A DNA stretch of 64,000 nt, taken from contig NZ_FNTQ01000001.1 in the NCBI RefSeq assembly GCF_900105755.1, forward strand, positions 2,108,001 through 2,172,000. Reading direction: 5' to 3'. This DNA is from Streptomyces sp. Ag109_O5-10 (lineage in GTDB: Bacteria > Actinomycetota > Actinomycetes > Streptomycetales > Streptomycetaceae). Under the pieces are notes generated by a model that worked only from the letters and a program-made list of their open reading frames with translations, did not search any database and was not told the DNA's origin. The translations under genes and the position numbers were made by a program. Each line of letters begins with the position of its first letter. The first letter of the stretch is position 1. Positions 1 through 8,324 of this stretch are shown piece after piece.

Positions 1-464
1 GCGTTCATGATCATCTCGCGCAGGCCGGTGACGACCAGCAGCATGATGACCACGCCGTACATCACGCACATGCCCATCGCCTGCGGCCAGGTCATCTGCG
101 GGGCGACCTGCGAGGAGAGCACGCCCGAGACGGAGAGGCCGGCGGCGAGCGCGAGCGGCACCTTGCCGACGAAGCCCATCAGCAGCGTGGTGAAGGCCGC
201 CGCGAACGCCGTCGCGGTGATCAGCGCCTTCTGGCCGAGGGTGTCCCCGGCCGCGTCCTTGCCGGACAGGATCAGGGGGTTGAGCAGGAGGATGTACGCC
301 ATCGCCATGAAGGTGGTGACGCCGCCGCGCACTTCCCGCGCGACGCTCGATCCGCGCCGGGATATGTGGAAGTAGCGGTCGAGCCAGGACCGTCCGGCCG
401 GGACGCGGGTTCCTTCGCCCGCGTCGTCGGCCGTCGTCCTGGGTTCGAGTGACTGCTGGGTCAT
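1..464 (-). CDS. NCS2-family purine permease, AzgA/PbuG type (N-terminal part)
   Basis: The gene starts at ATG 464 and runs off the left edge, leaving 154 residues. After a hydrophilic N-terminus the protein reads RGGVTTFMAMAYILLLNP, the opening membrane segment typical of the AzgA/PbuG (adenine, guanine, hypoxanthine) branch of NCS2 permeases, followed by further hydrophobic helices. It would import purine bases by proton symport. It is the last gene seen of the xanthine dehydrogenase operon, 169 bp behind the molybdenum subunit, so it probably feeds substrate to that enzyme. The C-terminal half, with the substrate-specific helices, is outside the window, so xanthine or uric acid cannot be excluded. 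Confidence 0.88.
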   Translation of the reverse strand, partial: MTQQSLEPRTTADDAGEGTRVPAGRSWLDRYFHISRRGSSVAREVRGGVTTFMAMAYILLLNPLILSGKDAAGDTLGQKALITATAFAAAFTTLLMGFVGKVPLALAAGLSVSGVLSSQVAPQMTWPQAMGMCVMYGVVIMLLVVTGLREMIMN

Positions 465-494
465 GGTGCCTTCTCCCAAGGTTCACAGGGGCCC

Positions 495-527
495 CCGCGC
501 GTGCCGATGCCTTCGGCGGCACGCGGG
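495..527 (-). other. Hairpin between xdh Mo subunit and permease genes
   Basis: GCGTGCCG at 499-506 pairs with CGGCACGC at 517-524, with a further GC-rich extension. It lies between two same-strand genes and has no T tract, so it may partly terminate transcription or protect the upstream message rather than end the operon. Its function is inferred. Confidence 0.4.
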
Positions 528-633
528 ATTTGGGAAGTGCATGACCCGGGGGACGGCCCGGAAGTGCACGCTTGTGGGTTCGGCGCCGGGTGGTTGGACA
601 ACCGCCCGGCGCCGGGCTGCCGTTCGGGCGGTG

Positions 634-3030
634 TTACGCGTTGCCAGTCAGGTGTTCCGGGCGGACCGGTGTCCGGTTGAGCTCCAGGCCGGTCGCGTCG
701 CGGATCGCCGCGAGGACCGCCGGGGTCGAGGACAGGGTCGGGGCCTCACCGATGCCACGGAGCCCGTACGGGGCGTGGTCGTCGGCGAGTTCGAGGACGT
801 CGACCGGGATGGTCGGCGTGTCGAGGATGGTCGGGATCAGGTAGTCCGTGAAGGACGGGTTCCTGACCTTCGCGGTCTTCGGGTCGACGATGATCTCCTC
901 CATCACCGCGATGCCCAGGCCCTGGGTCGTACCGCCCTGGATCTGACCGACGACGGAGAGCGGGTTGAGCGCCTTCCCGACGTCCTGGGCGCAGGCGAGC
1001 TCGATCACCTTGACCAGGCCCAGCTCGGTGTCCACCTCGACGACCGCGCGGTGCGCGGCGAAGCTGTACTGGACGTGGCCGTGGCCCTGCCCGGTGTGCA
1101 GGTCGAACGGCACGGTCGGCCGGTGCCGCCACTCCGCCTCGATCTCCACGGCCTCGTCGCCGAGGACGTCCGCCAGGTCGGCGAGCACCTCACCGCCGTC
1201 GGTGACGACCTTGCCGCCCTCCAGGAGCAGCTCGGCGGTCGCCCAGGCGGGGTGGTACGTGCCGAACTTGCGGCGGCCCAGCTCCAGCACCTGCTCGCGG
1301 ACCAGCTCGCAGGAGTTCTTCACGGCACCGCCGGTGACGTACGTCTGCCGGGAGGCCGAGGTCGAACCCGCCGAACCCACCTGGGTGTCGGCCGGGTGGA
1401 TGGTCACCTGCGCCACGCCCAGCTCGGTCCGCGCGATCTGCGCGTGGACGGTCACCCCGCCCTGCCCGACCTCCGCCATCGCGGTGTGCACGACGGCCAC
1501 CGGTTCACCGCCGACCACCTCCATGCGCACCCGCGCGGTCGAGTAGTCGTCGAACCCCTCGGAGAAACCGACGTTCTTGATGCCGACCGCGTACCCGATG
1601 CCGCGTACGACGCCCTCGCCGTGCGTGGTGTTGGACAGACCGCCGGGCAGCTGCCGTACGTCCGCGCCCTCGCTGCTCTCCCACTGGCGCTCGGGCGGCA
1701 GGGGCATCGCCTTGACCCGGCGCAGGAGTTCGGCGACCGGGGCCGGCGAGTCCACCGGCTGTCCTGTCGGCATGACCGTGCCCTGCTCCATGGCGTTCAG
1801 CTTCCTGAACTCCACAGGATCCATGCCGAGTTGCTTCGCCACCTTGTCCATCTGCGCCTCGTAAGCGAAGCACGCCTGGACCGCGCCGAAGCCGCGCATC
1901 GCGCCGCAGGGCGGGTTGTTGGTGTAGAGGGCGATGGCCTCGATCTCGACGTCGTCGACGACGTACGGCCCGATGCCGAGCGAGGAGGCGTTGCCGACCA
2001 CGGCCGGGGAGGCGGAGGCGTACGCGCCGCCGTCGAGGACGATCCGGCACTTGACGTGGGTCAGCTTGCCTTCGCGCGTTGCCCCGTGCTCGTAGTAGAG
2101 CCGGGCCGGGTGGCGGTGGACGTGGCCGAAGAACGACTCGAAGCGGTTGTAGACGATCTTGACGGGCTTGCCGGTGCGCAGGGCCAGCAGGCAGGCGTGG
2201 ATCTGCATCGACAGGTCCTCGCGGCCGCCGAACGCGCCGCCGACGCCGGACAGCGTCATCCGCACCTTGTCCTCGGGCAGGCCGAGGACGGGCGCGATCT
2301 GGCGCAGGTCGCTGTGCAGCCACTGGGTGGCGATGTAGAGGTGGACGCCGCCGTCCTCCTCGGGCACCGCGAGGCCGGACTCGGGGCCCAGGAAGGCCTG
2401 GTCCTGCATGCCGAAGTAGTACTCGCCCTTGACGATGACGTCGGCCCGCTTCGCGGCCTCGTCGGCGTCGCCGCGGATGATCGGCTGGCGGTGCACGATG
2501 TTGGGGTGCGGGACGTGGCCGACGTGGTGGTCGTCGCGGCCCTCGTGGACCAGGACCGCGTCGGGCGCGGTGGCCGAGGCCTCGTCGGTGATGACGGGCA
2601 GCTCGCGGTACTCGACCTTGATCTTGGCGGCCGCGCGGCGGGCGGTCTCCGGGTGGTCGGCGGCGACGATCGCGACCGGCTCGCCGTGGTGGCGGACCTT
2701 GCCGTGCGCGAGGACCGGGGTGTCCTGGATCTCCAGGCCGTAGTTCTTCACCTCGGTGGGCAGGTCGTCGTAGGTCATGACGGCGTAGACGCCGGGCTGG
2801 GCGAGGGCCTCGCCGGTGTCGATGGACACGATCTCGGCGTGCGCGACCGTGGAGCGGAGGATCTGGCCCCAGAGCATGTCCTCGTGCCACATGTCGGACG
2901 AGTACGCGAACTCTCCGGTGACCTTGAGGGTGCCGTCCGGGCGGAGCGTGGACTCGCCGATGCCGCCCTTGGTCTGGGAGCCCTGGGTGACCTTGGTGGG
3001 GGTGCCGAGGGGGGCGCTGTTGGTGGGCAT
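634..3030 (-). CDS. Xanthine dehydrogenase, molybdopterin-binding subunit
   Basis: 798 residues from ATG 3030, the usual size for a separate large subunit of three-subunit xanthine dehydrogenases. It oxidises hypoxanthine/xanthine to urate at a Mo-cofactor site. Visible signatures are GVGGAFGGRED and GAMRGFGAVQ (Mo-pterin contacts), the EVGQG motif and, near the C-terminus, GLRGIGEAPT containing the expected catalytic glutamate. The start is set 5 bp after the stop of the 2Fe-2S subunit gene; an in-frame upstream extension overlaps that gene and is rejected. Third gene of the operon FAD, FeS, Mo, permease. Specificity for xanthine over other aldehydes or N-heterocycles is inferred from the neighbouring purine permease and PucR regulator. 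Confidence 0.93.
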   Translation of the reverse strand: MPTNSAPLGTPTKVTQGSQTKGGIGESTLRPDGTLKVTGEFAYSSDMWHEDMLWGQILRSTVAHAEIVSIDTGEALAQPGVYAVMTYDDLPTEVKNYGLEIQDTPVLAHGKVRHHGEPVAIVAADHPETARRAAAKIKVEYRELPVITDEASATAPDAVLVHEGRDDHHVGHVPHPNIVHRQPIIRGDADEAAKRADVIVKGEYYFGMQDQAFLGPESGLAVPEEDGGVHLYIATQWLHSDLRQIAPVLGLPEDKVRMTLSGVGGAFGGREDLSMQIHACLLALRTGKPVKIVYNRFESFFGHVHRHPARLYYEHGATREGKLTHVKCRIVLDGGAYASASPAVVGNASSLGIGPYVVDDVEIEAIALYTNNPPCGAMRGFGAVQACFAYEAQMDKVAKQLGMDPVEFRKLNAMEQGTVMPTGQPVDSPAPVAELLRRVKAMPLPPERQWESSEGADVRQLPGGLSNTTHGEGVVRGIGYAVGIKNVGFSEGFDDYSTARVRMEVVGGEPVAVVHTAMAEVGQGGVTVHAQIARTELGVAQVTIHPADTQVGSAGSTSASRQTYVTGGAVKNSCELVREQVLELGRRKFGTYHPAWATAELLLEGGKVVTDGGEVLADLADVLGDEAVEIEAEWRHRPTVPFDLHTGQGHGHVQYSFAAHRAVVEVDTELGLVKVIELACAQDVGKALNPLSVVGQIQGGTTQGLGIAVMEEIIVDPKTAKVRNPSFTDYLIPTILDTPTIPVDVLELADDHAPYGLRGIGEAPTLSSTPAVLAAIRDATGLELNRTPVRPEHLTGNA

Positions 3031-3035
3031 CCGGT

Positions 3036-3617
3036 TCAGACCGCCTCTCCCTGCCGGGCGGCCGCGAGACGGACCGCGTCCATGATCTTCTCGTAGCCGG
3101 TGCAGCGGCACAGGTTGCCCGAGAGCGCCTCGCGGATGTCCGCGTCGCTCGGGTTGGGGTTGCGCTCCAGCATCTCGTCGGCGGCGACGAGGAGGCCCGG
3201 GGTGCAGAAGCCGCACTGGACGGCGCCGGCGTCGATGAAGGCCTGCTGGACGGGGGAGAGTGGGGTGTGTTCGCCGGTCCGGGAGTCGGTGGGGGGCTTG
3301 GGCTGCCAGTTCTGCGAGGTGTCACGCGTGACATGTGACATAGCACTGTCCGCTCCGCAGGCCCGCCGCTCCGCGAACTCCGCCAGCCCCTCCACGGTGA
3401 CGACCTCCCGCCCCTCCGCCTGCCCCGCCGCGACCAGGCACGAGCACACGGGCACCCCGTCCAGCCGGACGGTGCACGACCCGCACTCCCCCTGCTCACA
3501 GGCGTTCTTGGAACCGGGCAGGCCGAGCCGCTCCCGCAGCACGTACAGCAGGGACTCGCCCTCCCACACGTCGTCGGCTTCCTGCGGGCGTCCGTTGACG
3601 GTGAAGTTGACGCGCAT
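3036..3617 (-). CDS. Xanthine dehydrogenase, 2Fe-2S subunit
   Basis: 193 residues. The plant-ferredoxin cluster motif CEQGECGSC and its partner Cys sit in the N-terminal half, and the second cluster motifs CGFCTPG and CRCTGY in the C-terminal half. These clusters pass electrons from the Mo site to FAD. The start ATG (3617-3615) overlaps the stop of the FAD-subunit gene by one base, implying coupled translation. Between the two domains, where homologues have a short linker, there is an insertion of roughly 35 mostly polar residues (about residues 87-121), rich in Ser, Thr and Pro and probably disordered. Its DNA contains a perfect 14-bp palindrome. Confidence 0.93.
   Translation of the reverse strand: MRVNFTVNGRPQEADDVWEGESLLYVLRERLGLPGSKNACEQGECGSCTVRLDGVPVCSCLVAAGQAEGREVVTVEGLAEFAERRACGADSAMSHVTRDTSQNWQPKPPTDSRTGEHTPLSPVQQAFIDAGAVQCGFCTPGLLVAADEMLERNPNPSDADIREALSGNLCRCTGYEKIMDAVRLAAARQGEAV
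3320..3340. repeat. Perfect 14-bp palindrome plus half repeat inside FeS-subunit gene
   Basis: TGTCACGCGTGACA at 3320-3333 is its own reverse complement and is followed directly by TGTGACA. It lies in the poorly conserved insertion of the 2Fe-2S subunit gene. It could bind a protein or be chance coding sequence; no regulator is assigned. Confidence 0.6.
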
Positions 3618-4519
3618 CAGGCGACACTCCCCTTCTGCTCAGGGTTCTGCCCGGTGGTGCCGCGGTACGACTCCCAGGTCCAGGTGAGGGTCCGGCGGGC
3701 CATCACGCCGACCGCGTGGCGGCGGTAGTTCGCGGTGCCCCGGACGTCGTCGATCGGGTTGCAGGCAGCGGCGCACAGGTCCGCGAACTGCTTGGCGACC
3801 GACGGGGTGATGATCTTTCCGTTGTCCCAGAAGCCGCCCTCGTCGAGCGCCGCGTTCAGGAAGTCCTCGGCGGTCCTCGCCCGGACCGGCGTGGGAGCGG
3901 CCGAGCCGATGCCGGTCCGCACGGTCCGCGTCTCGGGGTGCAGGGCGAGCCCGAACGCGCACACGGCGATCACCATGGCATTGCGCGTACCGACCTTCGA
4001 GTACTGCTGTGGTCCGTCGGCCTTCTTCACGTGCACCGCGCGGATCAGCTCGTCCGGCGCGAGGGCGTTGCGCTTGACGCCGGTGTAGAAGTCGTCGATG
4101 GGGATGAGCCGGGTGCCGCGCACCGATTCGGCCTCGACCTCGGCGCCGGCCGCGAGGAGCGCGGGGTGGGCGTCGCCGGCCGGGGAGGCGGTGCCGAGGT
4201 TGCCGCCGACGCCGCCGCGGTTGCGGATCTGCGGGGAGGCGACGGTGTGCGAGGCGAGGGCGAGACCGGGCAGTTCGGCGCGGAGGTTCTCCATGATGCT
4301 GGTGTACGGGACGGAGGCGCCGAGCCGTACGCTCTCCTCGCCGACCTCCCATTCGTAGAGATCGCCGATGCGGTTGAGATCGAGGAGGTACTCGGGCCGG
4401 CGGTGGTCGAAGTTGATCTCGACCATCACATCGGTGCCACCCGCGATCGGCACTGCGGTGGGGTGCTCGGCCTTCGCGGCGAGCGCCTCCTCCCAGCTGG
4501 CGGGGCGAAGGAAGTCCAT
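3617..4519 (-). CDS. Xanthine dehydrogenase, FAD-binding subunit
   Basis: 300 residues starting MDFLRPASWEEAL at ATG 4519, preceded by a GAGAAGAGAG ribosome site. An N-terminal FAD_binding_5 domain carries PIAGGTDVMVEIN and RNRGGVGGNLGTASPAGD, the pyrophosphate-contacting motifs of the family. A CO_dehydrogenase-flavoprotein C-terminal domain follows. The subunit accepts electrons from the 2Fe-2S subunit and reduces NAD+. It is the first gene of the operon, transcribed leftwards from the 374-bp region shared with the PucR regulator gene, and ends in a one-base overlap with the next gene. The likely control is induction by purines through PucR. Confidence 0.92.
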   Translation of the reverse strand: MDFLRPASWEEALAAKAEHPTAVPIAGGTDVMVEINFDHRRPEYLLDLNRIGDLYEWEVGEESVRLGASVPYTSIMENLRAELPGLALASHTVASPQIRNRGGVGGNLGTASPAGDAHPALLAAGAEVEAESVRGTRLIPIDDFYTGVKRNALAPDELIRAVHVKKADGPQQYSKVGTRNAMVIAVCAFGLALHPETRTVRTGIGSAAPTPVRARTAEDFLNAALDEGGFWDNGKIITPSVAKQFADLCAAACNPIDDVRGTANYRRHAVGVMARRTLTWTWESYRGTTGQNPEQKGSVA

Positions 4520-4893
4520 GACCGGCTCTCTTCTCCGTCTCGTGAGACTCGTGAGTCGTGTGGATTGAGCCAATCCGTGTGCGGCGGGCCCGGCTCGTTC
4601 ATGTCCTGTTAACGCGGAATGCCGCCAGTACACCGCCCCTTACTCCAGCGGGGTCAGTCACTGAAACCATGAAGGAGTTGGCTGGCCAGCACGGGCATCT
4701 TGTAGATTCGTATGAACGGAGGTCATCAGTAACCCCTTGGTTTTCCTGTGGAAACGCAGGAAACGCCCTGGCGACCGCCGGTGGCGGCCCGGCAGCCCTC
4801 GGTGACGGCCCGCGGAGGCGCCCGCCGGGTGCCTCCCCCCGTGACCTTTCAGGATTCATCGTAGATTTCGAGACACAGAACGGCGGCGACGAG
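4520..4893. promoter_or_regulatory. Divergent xdh/pucR promoter region with repeats
   Basis: 374 bp without a gene. Near the xdh side are two 9-bp tandem repeats, CTCGTGAGA (4539-4547) and CTCGTGAGT (4548-4556), and an inverted repeat GGATTG-agc-CAATCC (4562-4576). These are the best candidates for PucR or xdh operator sites. The pucR side (4660-4890) has a short A/T-rich patch at about 4696-4745 that could hold promoters. No small coding gene is evident. Confidence 0.5.
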
Positions 4894-6567
4894 ATGCGGC
4901 TGCGCGCACTGCTGGACACCGATGCGCTGGGCCTGCGGCTGCTCGGCGGCGAGGACGAGCTGGACCGTACCGTGCGCGGGGTGATGACCACCGACCTGCG
5001 CGACCCGAGCCGCTACCTCTCCGGTGGTGAGCTGGTGCTGACGGGCCTGGCGTGGCGCCGGGACGCGGCGGACTCCGAGCCGTTCGTACGGCTGCTGGTG
5101 CAGGCCGGGGTGGCCGCGCTGGCGGCCGGTGAGGCGGAGCTGGGCGACATCCCGGACGATCTGGCCGTGGCCTGCGCGCGGCATCGTCTGCCGCTCTTCG
5201 CGGTGCACGAGTCGGTGGCCTTCGCGACGATCACCGAGCATGTCGTGCGGCAGGTCAGCGGCGAGCGTGCCGGGGACCTGGCGGCCGTGGTGGACCGGCA
5301 CCGGCGGATGATGACCTCGGGTCCGGCGGGCGGCGGGCCTGACGTGGTCCTGGACCTGCTGGGCTCCGACCTGGACCTGCGGGCGTGGGTGCTGTCCCCG
5401 GCCGGGCGCCTGATCGCGGGTTCCAAGGTGTCCGGGCCCGCGCTGCCCGCCGAGGCCTGTGCCGGGCTGGCCGCCGAGCACCTGGCCGCCACCCGCACCG
5501 GGCGCCGCGGCCCGCATCGCGTACTGCTCGGCGGCACGACCTACTCCCTCTTCCCGATCCGGTCCAGCGGCCGTTCCCCGCAGGGTGCCCGGGACGTGCG
5601 CGAGACCGTGCTGTCGGACTGGCTGCTCGCGGTCGAGGCGGACGCGGGTGACTGGCCGGAGGAGCGGCTGGACCTGCTTCAGGGTGTCACCCAGCTGATC
5701 GCGGTGGAGCGCGACCGCCGTGACGCGGCGCGGACGGTGCGGCGCAGGCTCGCGCAGGAGGTCCTGGAGCTGGTGCAGACGGGTGCGGCCCCGGCCGAGA
5801 TCGCGGCCCGGCTGCGGGTGGCCGCGCCGGTCCTGCTGCCGGGGCTCGGTACGGCCCCGCACTGGCAGGTGGTCGTGGCCCGGGTCGAGTGGGACGGCGG
5901 GGAGGTCGAGGGGGGCCCGGTCGCCCAGTCCCTGCTGGAGGAGATCCTGGTCGACCCGCTGGCGACCGGCCCGGAGCCGTCCGACCGGATAGCGGTGGCC
6001 CACACCGGCGACGAGGCGATCGCCCTCGTCCCGCTGCCGGCCGTCACCGCCGAGCACGACGGCTCCGAGTCCGGTATCCAGGCCGACGCCCTCCTGGAGG
6101 CCGTACGGGCCCCGCTGGCGGCGGGTCTCGACGACGACGGCCGGGTCACTCTCGGCGTCAGCGCGGCCGTGCACTCGGCGGAGGGGCTGCGCGGTGCCCT
6201 GGAGGAGGCCCGGCACGCCCGCCGGGTGGCCGCGGCCCGGCCGGGCCGGGTGTGCGCGGCCGGTCACCAGGAACTGGCCTCGCACGTCCTGCTGCTCCCC
6301 TTCGTCCCGGACGACGTCCGCCGCGCGTTCACTGCCCGCCTCCTGGATCCGCTCCGGGACTACGACCGCCGTCATCGCGCCGAACTGATCCCCACCCTGG
6401 AGGCGTTCCTCGACTGCGACGGCTCCTGGACCCGTTGTGCCACCCGTCTCCACCTGCACGTCAACACGCTGCGCTATCGCGTGGGGAGGATCGAGCAGTT
6501 GACGGGCCGGGATCTGTCCCGGCTGGAGGACAAGCTCGATTTCTTCTTGGCGTTGCGGATGAGCTGA
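4894..6567 (+). CDS. PucR-family transcriptional regulator of purine catabolism
   Basis: 557 residues. The start ATG 4894 (MRLRALLDTDALGLRLLGG) matches the usual beginning of the PucR N-terminal domain. The open frame extends about 110 codons upstream, but that part has no family character. A central GGDEF-like/CdaR region follows, and the C-terminus (about 500-545) is the HTH_30 domain, with LEAFLDCDGSWTRCATRLHLHVNTLRYRVGRIEQLTG. PucR proteins sense purine catabolites (allantoin in Bacillus) and activate purine-use genes. Divergent placement from the xanthine dehydrogenase/permease operon makes that operon the likely target. Effector and sign of control are not readable from sequence. Confidence 0.92.
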   Translation: MRLRALLDTDALGLRLLGGEDELDRTVRGVMTTDLRDPSRYLSGGELVLTGLAWRRDAADSEPFVRLLVQAGVAALAAGEAELGDIPDDLAVACARHRLPLFAVHESVAFATITEHVVRQVSGERAGDLAAVVDRHRRMMTSGPAGGGPDVVLDLLGSDLDLRAWVLSPAGRLIAGSKVSGPALPAEACAGLAAEHLAATRTGRRGPHRVLLGGTTYSLFPIRSSGRSPQGARDVRETVLSDWLLAVEADAGDWPEERLDLLQGVTQLIAVERDRRDAARTVRRRLAQEVLELVQTGAAPAEIAARLRVAAPVLLPGLGTAPHWQVVVARVEWDGGEVEGGPVAQSLLEEILVDPLATGPEPSDRIAVAHTGDEAIALVPLPAVTAEHDGSESGIQADALLEAVRAPLAAGLDDDGRVTLGVSAAVHSAEGLRGALEEARHARRVAAARPGRVCAAGHQELASHVLLLPFVPDDVRRAFTARLLDPLRDYDRRHRAELIPTLEAFLDCDGSWTRCATRLHLHVNTLRYRVGRIEQLTGRDLSRLEDKLDFFLALRMS

Positions 6568-6621
6568 GGTCACGCGGGGAGGCGACCGGCTCGCGCCAAG
6601 CGGCTTCGCCGTCCCACGACT

Positions 6622-6639
6622 TTGTGAAATTATTCACCC
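6622..6639. promoter_or_regulatory. Candidate Rex (ROP) operator
   Basis: TTGTGAA-ATTA-TTCACCC: TGTGAA-N4-TTCAC matches 11 of 12 fixed bases of the streptomycete Rex operator TGTGAA-N4-TTCACA. It lies about 85 bp before the gene at 6721 and is A/T-rich in a GC-rich setting, as promoters often are. Rex is the NADH/NAD+-responsive repressor; binding here is inferred. Confidence 0.5.
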
Positions 6640-6720
6640 ACCCTCTTGGCCCCGCGTGGCGATCGGTGCTGGAATGCCGCCACCACTTCACTGCTCGACG
6701 GCGCGCTAGGGGAGGGCAAC

Positions 6721-7503
6721 GTGGCGTACTCCGCCATGTCTGGGAACGGAACGACCGCTGGTGACGATCCGCTCCAGACCGCGGTATGGCGGCTGCGCTC
6801 GCGGGCCTGCTGGGCCGACGCGGCGGCTCTGCTGCCGTCGGACACGGCGTCGTCCACCTTGCAGCGGGCAGGGCTGATGGTCGAGCGGTGTCTGTACACC
6901 GAGGGGGGCTGGGAGGAGGCCGAGGACGCGCTGCGGACGGCGGAGGCGGTGGCCCGGACCGACGAGGAGCGGGGTGCGGCGGCGTGTGAGCGCGGTCAAC
7001 TCGCCTACACCGCGACCCTGCACGGGGTCCGCGACCGGGCGGACGAGGCACGGGCCGCGCTCGGCAGGGCGGCGGCGCTGATCCCTCCGGGGGCGCCGGG
7101 CCGGGCCCTCCTCGACTTCCGCCGGGGTCTGCTGGCGGAGAACCTCACCGGCTCCCCGCAGGCGGCCCGTGCCGCCTACCGCAGGGCCCACGCGGCCGCC
7201 ACCGCGCACGCCGACCCGCTCCTGCTCTCCTTCACCTGGCGTCACCTCGCCGGACTGGCCCTGCGGGACGGGGAGTTGGCGGAGGCACGGCACGGTTTCG
7301 CGGAGTCGCTGCGGATCAGGGAGGAACTGGGCTACCTGGTGGGCACGGCGCCGGCGCTCGCCTCCCTGGCCGACACGGAGTCCGAGCCCGAGGCGTCGCG
7401 CCTGCGTGAGGAGGCCGGCCGTCTGTTCCGCCTCCTGGGCGGCGTCCCGACCTGGCTGGCGCGGCAGCTGACTCCGCCGGCTCCGGGAGCGGCGACGGCC
7501 TGA
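6721..7503 (+). CDS. Helical-repeat (TPR-like) protein of unknown function
   Basis: 260 residues from GTG 6721, chosen because AGGGGAGGG ends 5 bp upstream; ATG 6736 is possible. The protein is Ala/Leu/Arg/Glu-rich and almost entirely helical, with repeated Leu-Ala-Gly-Ala-Leu patterns such as LLSFTWRHLAGLALRDGELAEARHGF, split here only by description, and ESLRIREELGYLVGTAPAL. These look like tetratricopeptide units of the kind found in streptomycete regulators, but there is no DNA-binding or catalytic domain. No signal peptide or membrane segment is seen. It sits 79 bp before a DUF2231 membrane gene, possibly co-transcribed, and behind a Rex-like site that suggests redox control. Confidence 0.75.
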   Translation: MAYSAMSGNGTTAGDDPLQTAVWRLRSRACWADAAALLPSDTASSTLQRAGLMVERCLYTEGGWEEAEDALRTAEAVARTDEERGAAACERGQLAYTATLHGVRDRADEARAALGRAAALIPPGAPGRALLDFRRGLLAENLTGSPQAARAAYRRAHAAATAHADPLLLSFTWRHLAGLALRDGELAEARHGFAESLRIREELGYLVGTAPALASLADTESEPEASRLREEAGRLFRLLGGVPTWLARQLTPPAPGAATA

Positions 7504-7582
7504 GACCCGACTCAGAGGAAACTGAGAATCTGCTGTGCCAGGCTGACGCGCCCCGACTCCCCCCTCACAGGAGCGCTTCGCC

Positions 7583-8083
7583 ATGAGCACCGTCAACGGG
7601 CTGCCGGCCCACGTCCTGCTGGTCCACATCGTCGTCATCCTGATCCCGCTGACGGCCCTCGCCCTCGTGGCCGCCTCGTTGTGGCCGCGGGCCGCCCGGC
7701 GACTGGGCGCACTGCTGCCGGGGCTCGCCCTGGTCGCCCTGGTCAGCGTGCCGTTGACGACCCAGGCCGGCGAGTGGCTGGAGCGGCACGTGACCGAGGA
7801 CCCCCTGGTCCGCCGGCACACCGACCTGGGCGACGGTCTGCTGCCGTGGGCCCTGGGTCTGTTCGTACTGGCCACGGTGGTGTGGTGGGCGACGCGACGC
7901 ACTGGCCAGGAGCAGGCTCCCGGCAAGGGCGCCCGCTGGTCGGCCCTCCCGGTGCGGATCGTGGTCGGCGTGCTGTCGGTGGCCGTGGCGGCCGGCGCGG
8001 TCGTCGACGTCTACCGCATAGGCGACTCGGGCGCGAAGGCCGCTTGGCACGACGCGTACCAGAAGACGGCGCAGGGCAACTGA
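7583..8083 (+). CDS. DUF2231-type integral membrane protein
   Basis: 166 residues, ATG 7583 preceded by CAGGAGCG. Four hydrophobic segments are clear, at roughly residues 11-33, 41-58, 86-104 and 124-142. The motif LPAHVLLVHIVVILIPL near the start and VYRIGDSGAKAAW near the end are characteristic of DUF2231 proteins. The family has no firm biochemical role; conserved histidines and occasional neighbours suggest haem or redox links. It follows the helical-repeat gene on the same strand and may share its Rex-like promoter. Confidence in the gene is high and in any function low. Confidence 0.85.
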   Translation: MSTVNGLPAHVLLVHIVVILIPLTALALVAASLWPRAARRLGALLPGLALVALVSVPLTTQAGEWLERHVTEDPLVRRHTDLGDGLLPWALGLFVLATVVWWATRRTGQEQAPGKGARWSALPVRIVVGVLSVAVAAGAVVDVYRIGDSGAKAAWHDAYQKTAQGN

Positions 8084-8160
8084 GGAGGCTGGGGCGGGGG
8101 GGGCGGAGGCTCATCGGCGCTTGCGGGGTGCCTGCCCGCAGCTGTGGAGCTGACGCGAGT

Positions 8161-8196
8161 GCCGCGCCCCGTCAGGGGCGCGGGGAACTGCGCGAC
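8161..8196. terminator. Hairpin and dispersed GGAACTGCGCGAC element between convergent genes
   Basis: GCGCCCC-gtca-GGGGCGC (8164-8181) is followed by GGGGAACTGCGCGAC, a sequence that recurs at 28393-28471, 28649-28670 and 53547-53583. It lies between the convergent DUF2231 and GntR genes and probably works as a terminator. Confidence 0.6.
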
Positions 8197-8324
8197 AGGC
8201 CACCACGCACGCGCACCCGGCCCCCGGTCCGCGCCGCCAGGGCGGTCCCGACACCCACCGCGTCCCGACGCCCGGCCCCGGCCGCCCCCCGCACGGCGGG
8301 AAGCCGCGCAAACGCCCTCCCTTG

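Noticed and set aside
463..3096. Open + strand frame of 877 codons antisense to the xanthine dehydrogenase genes
   Set aside because: Arg/Asp/Val-rich low-complexity product typical of antisense high-GC frames; the minus strand holds well-conserved XDH motifs.
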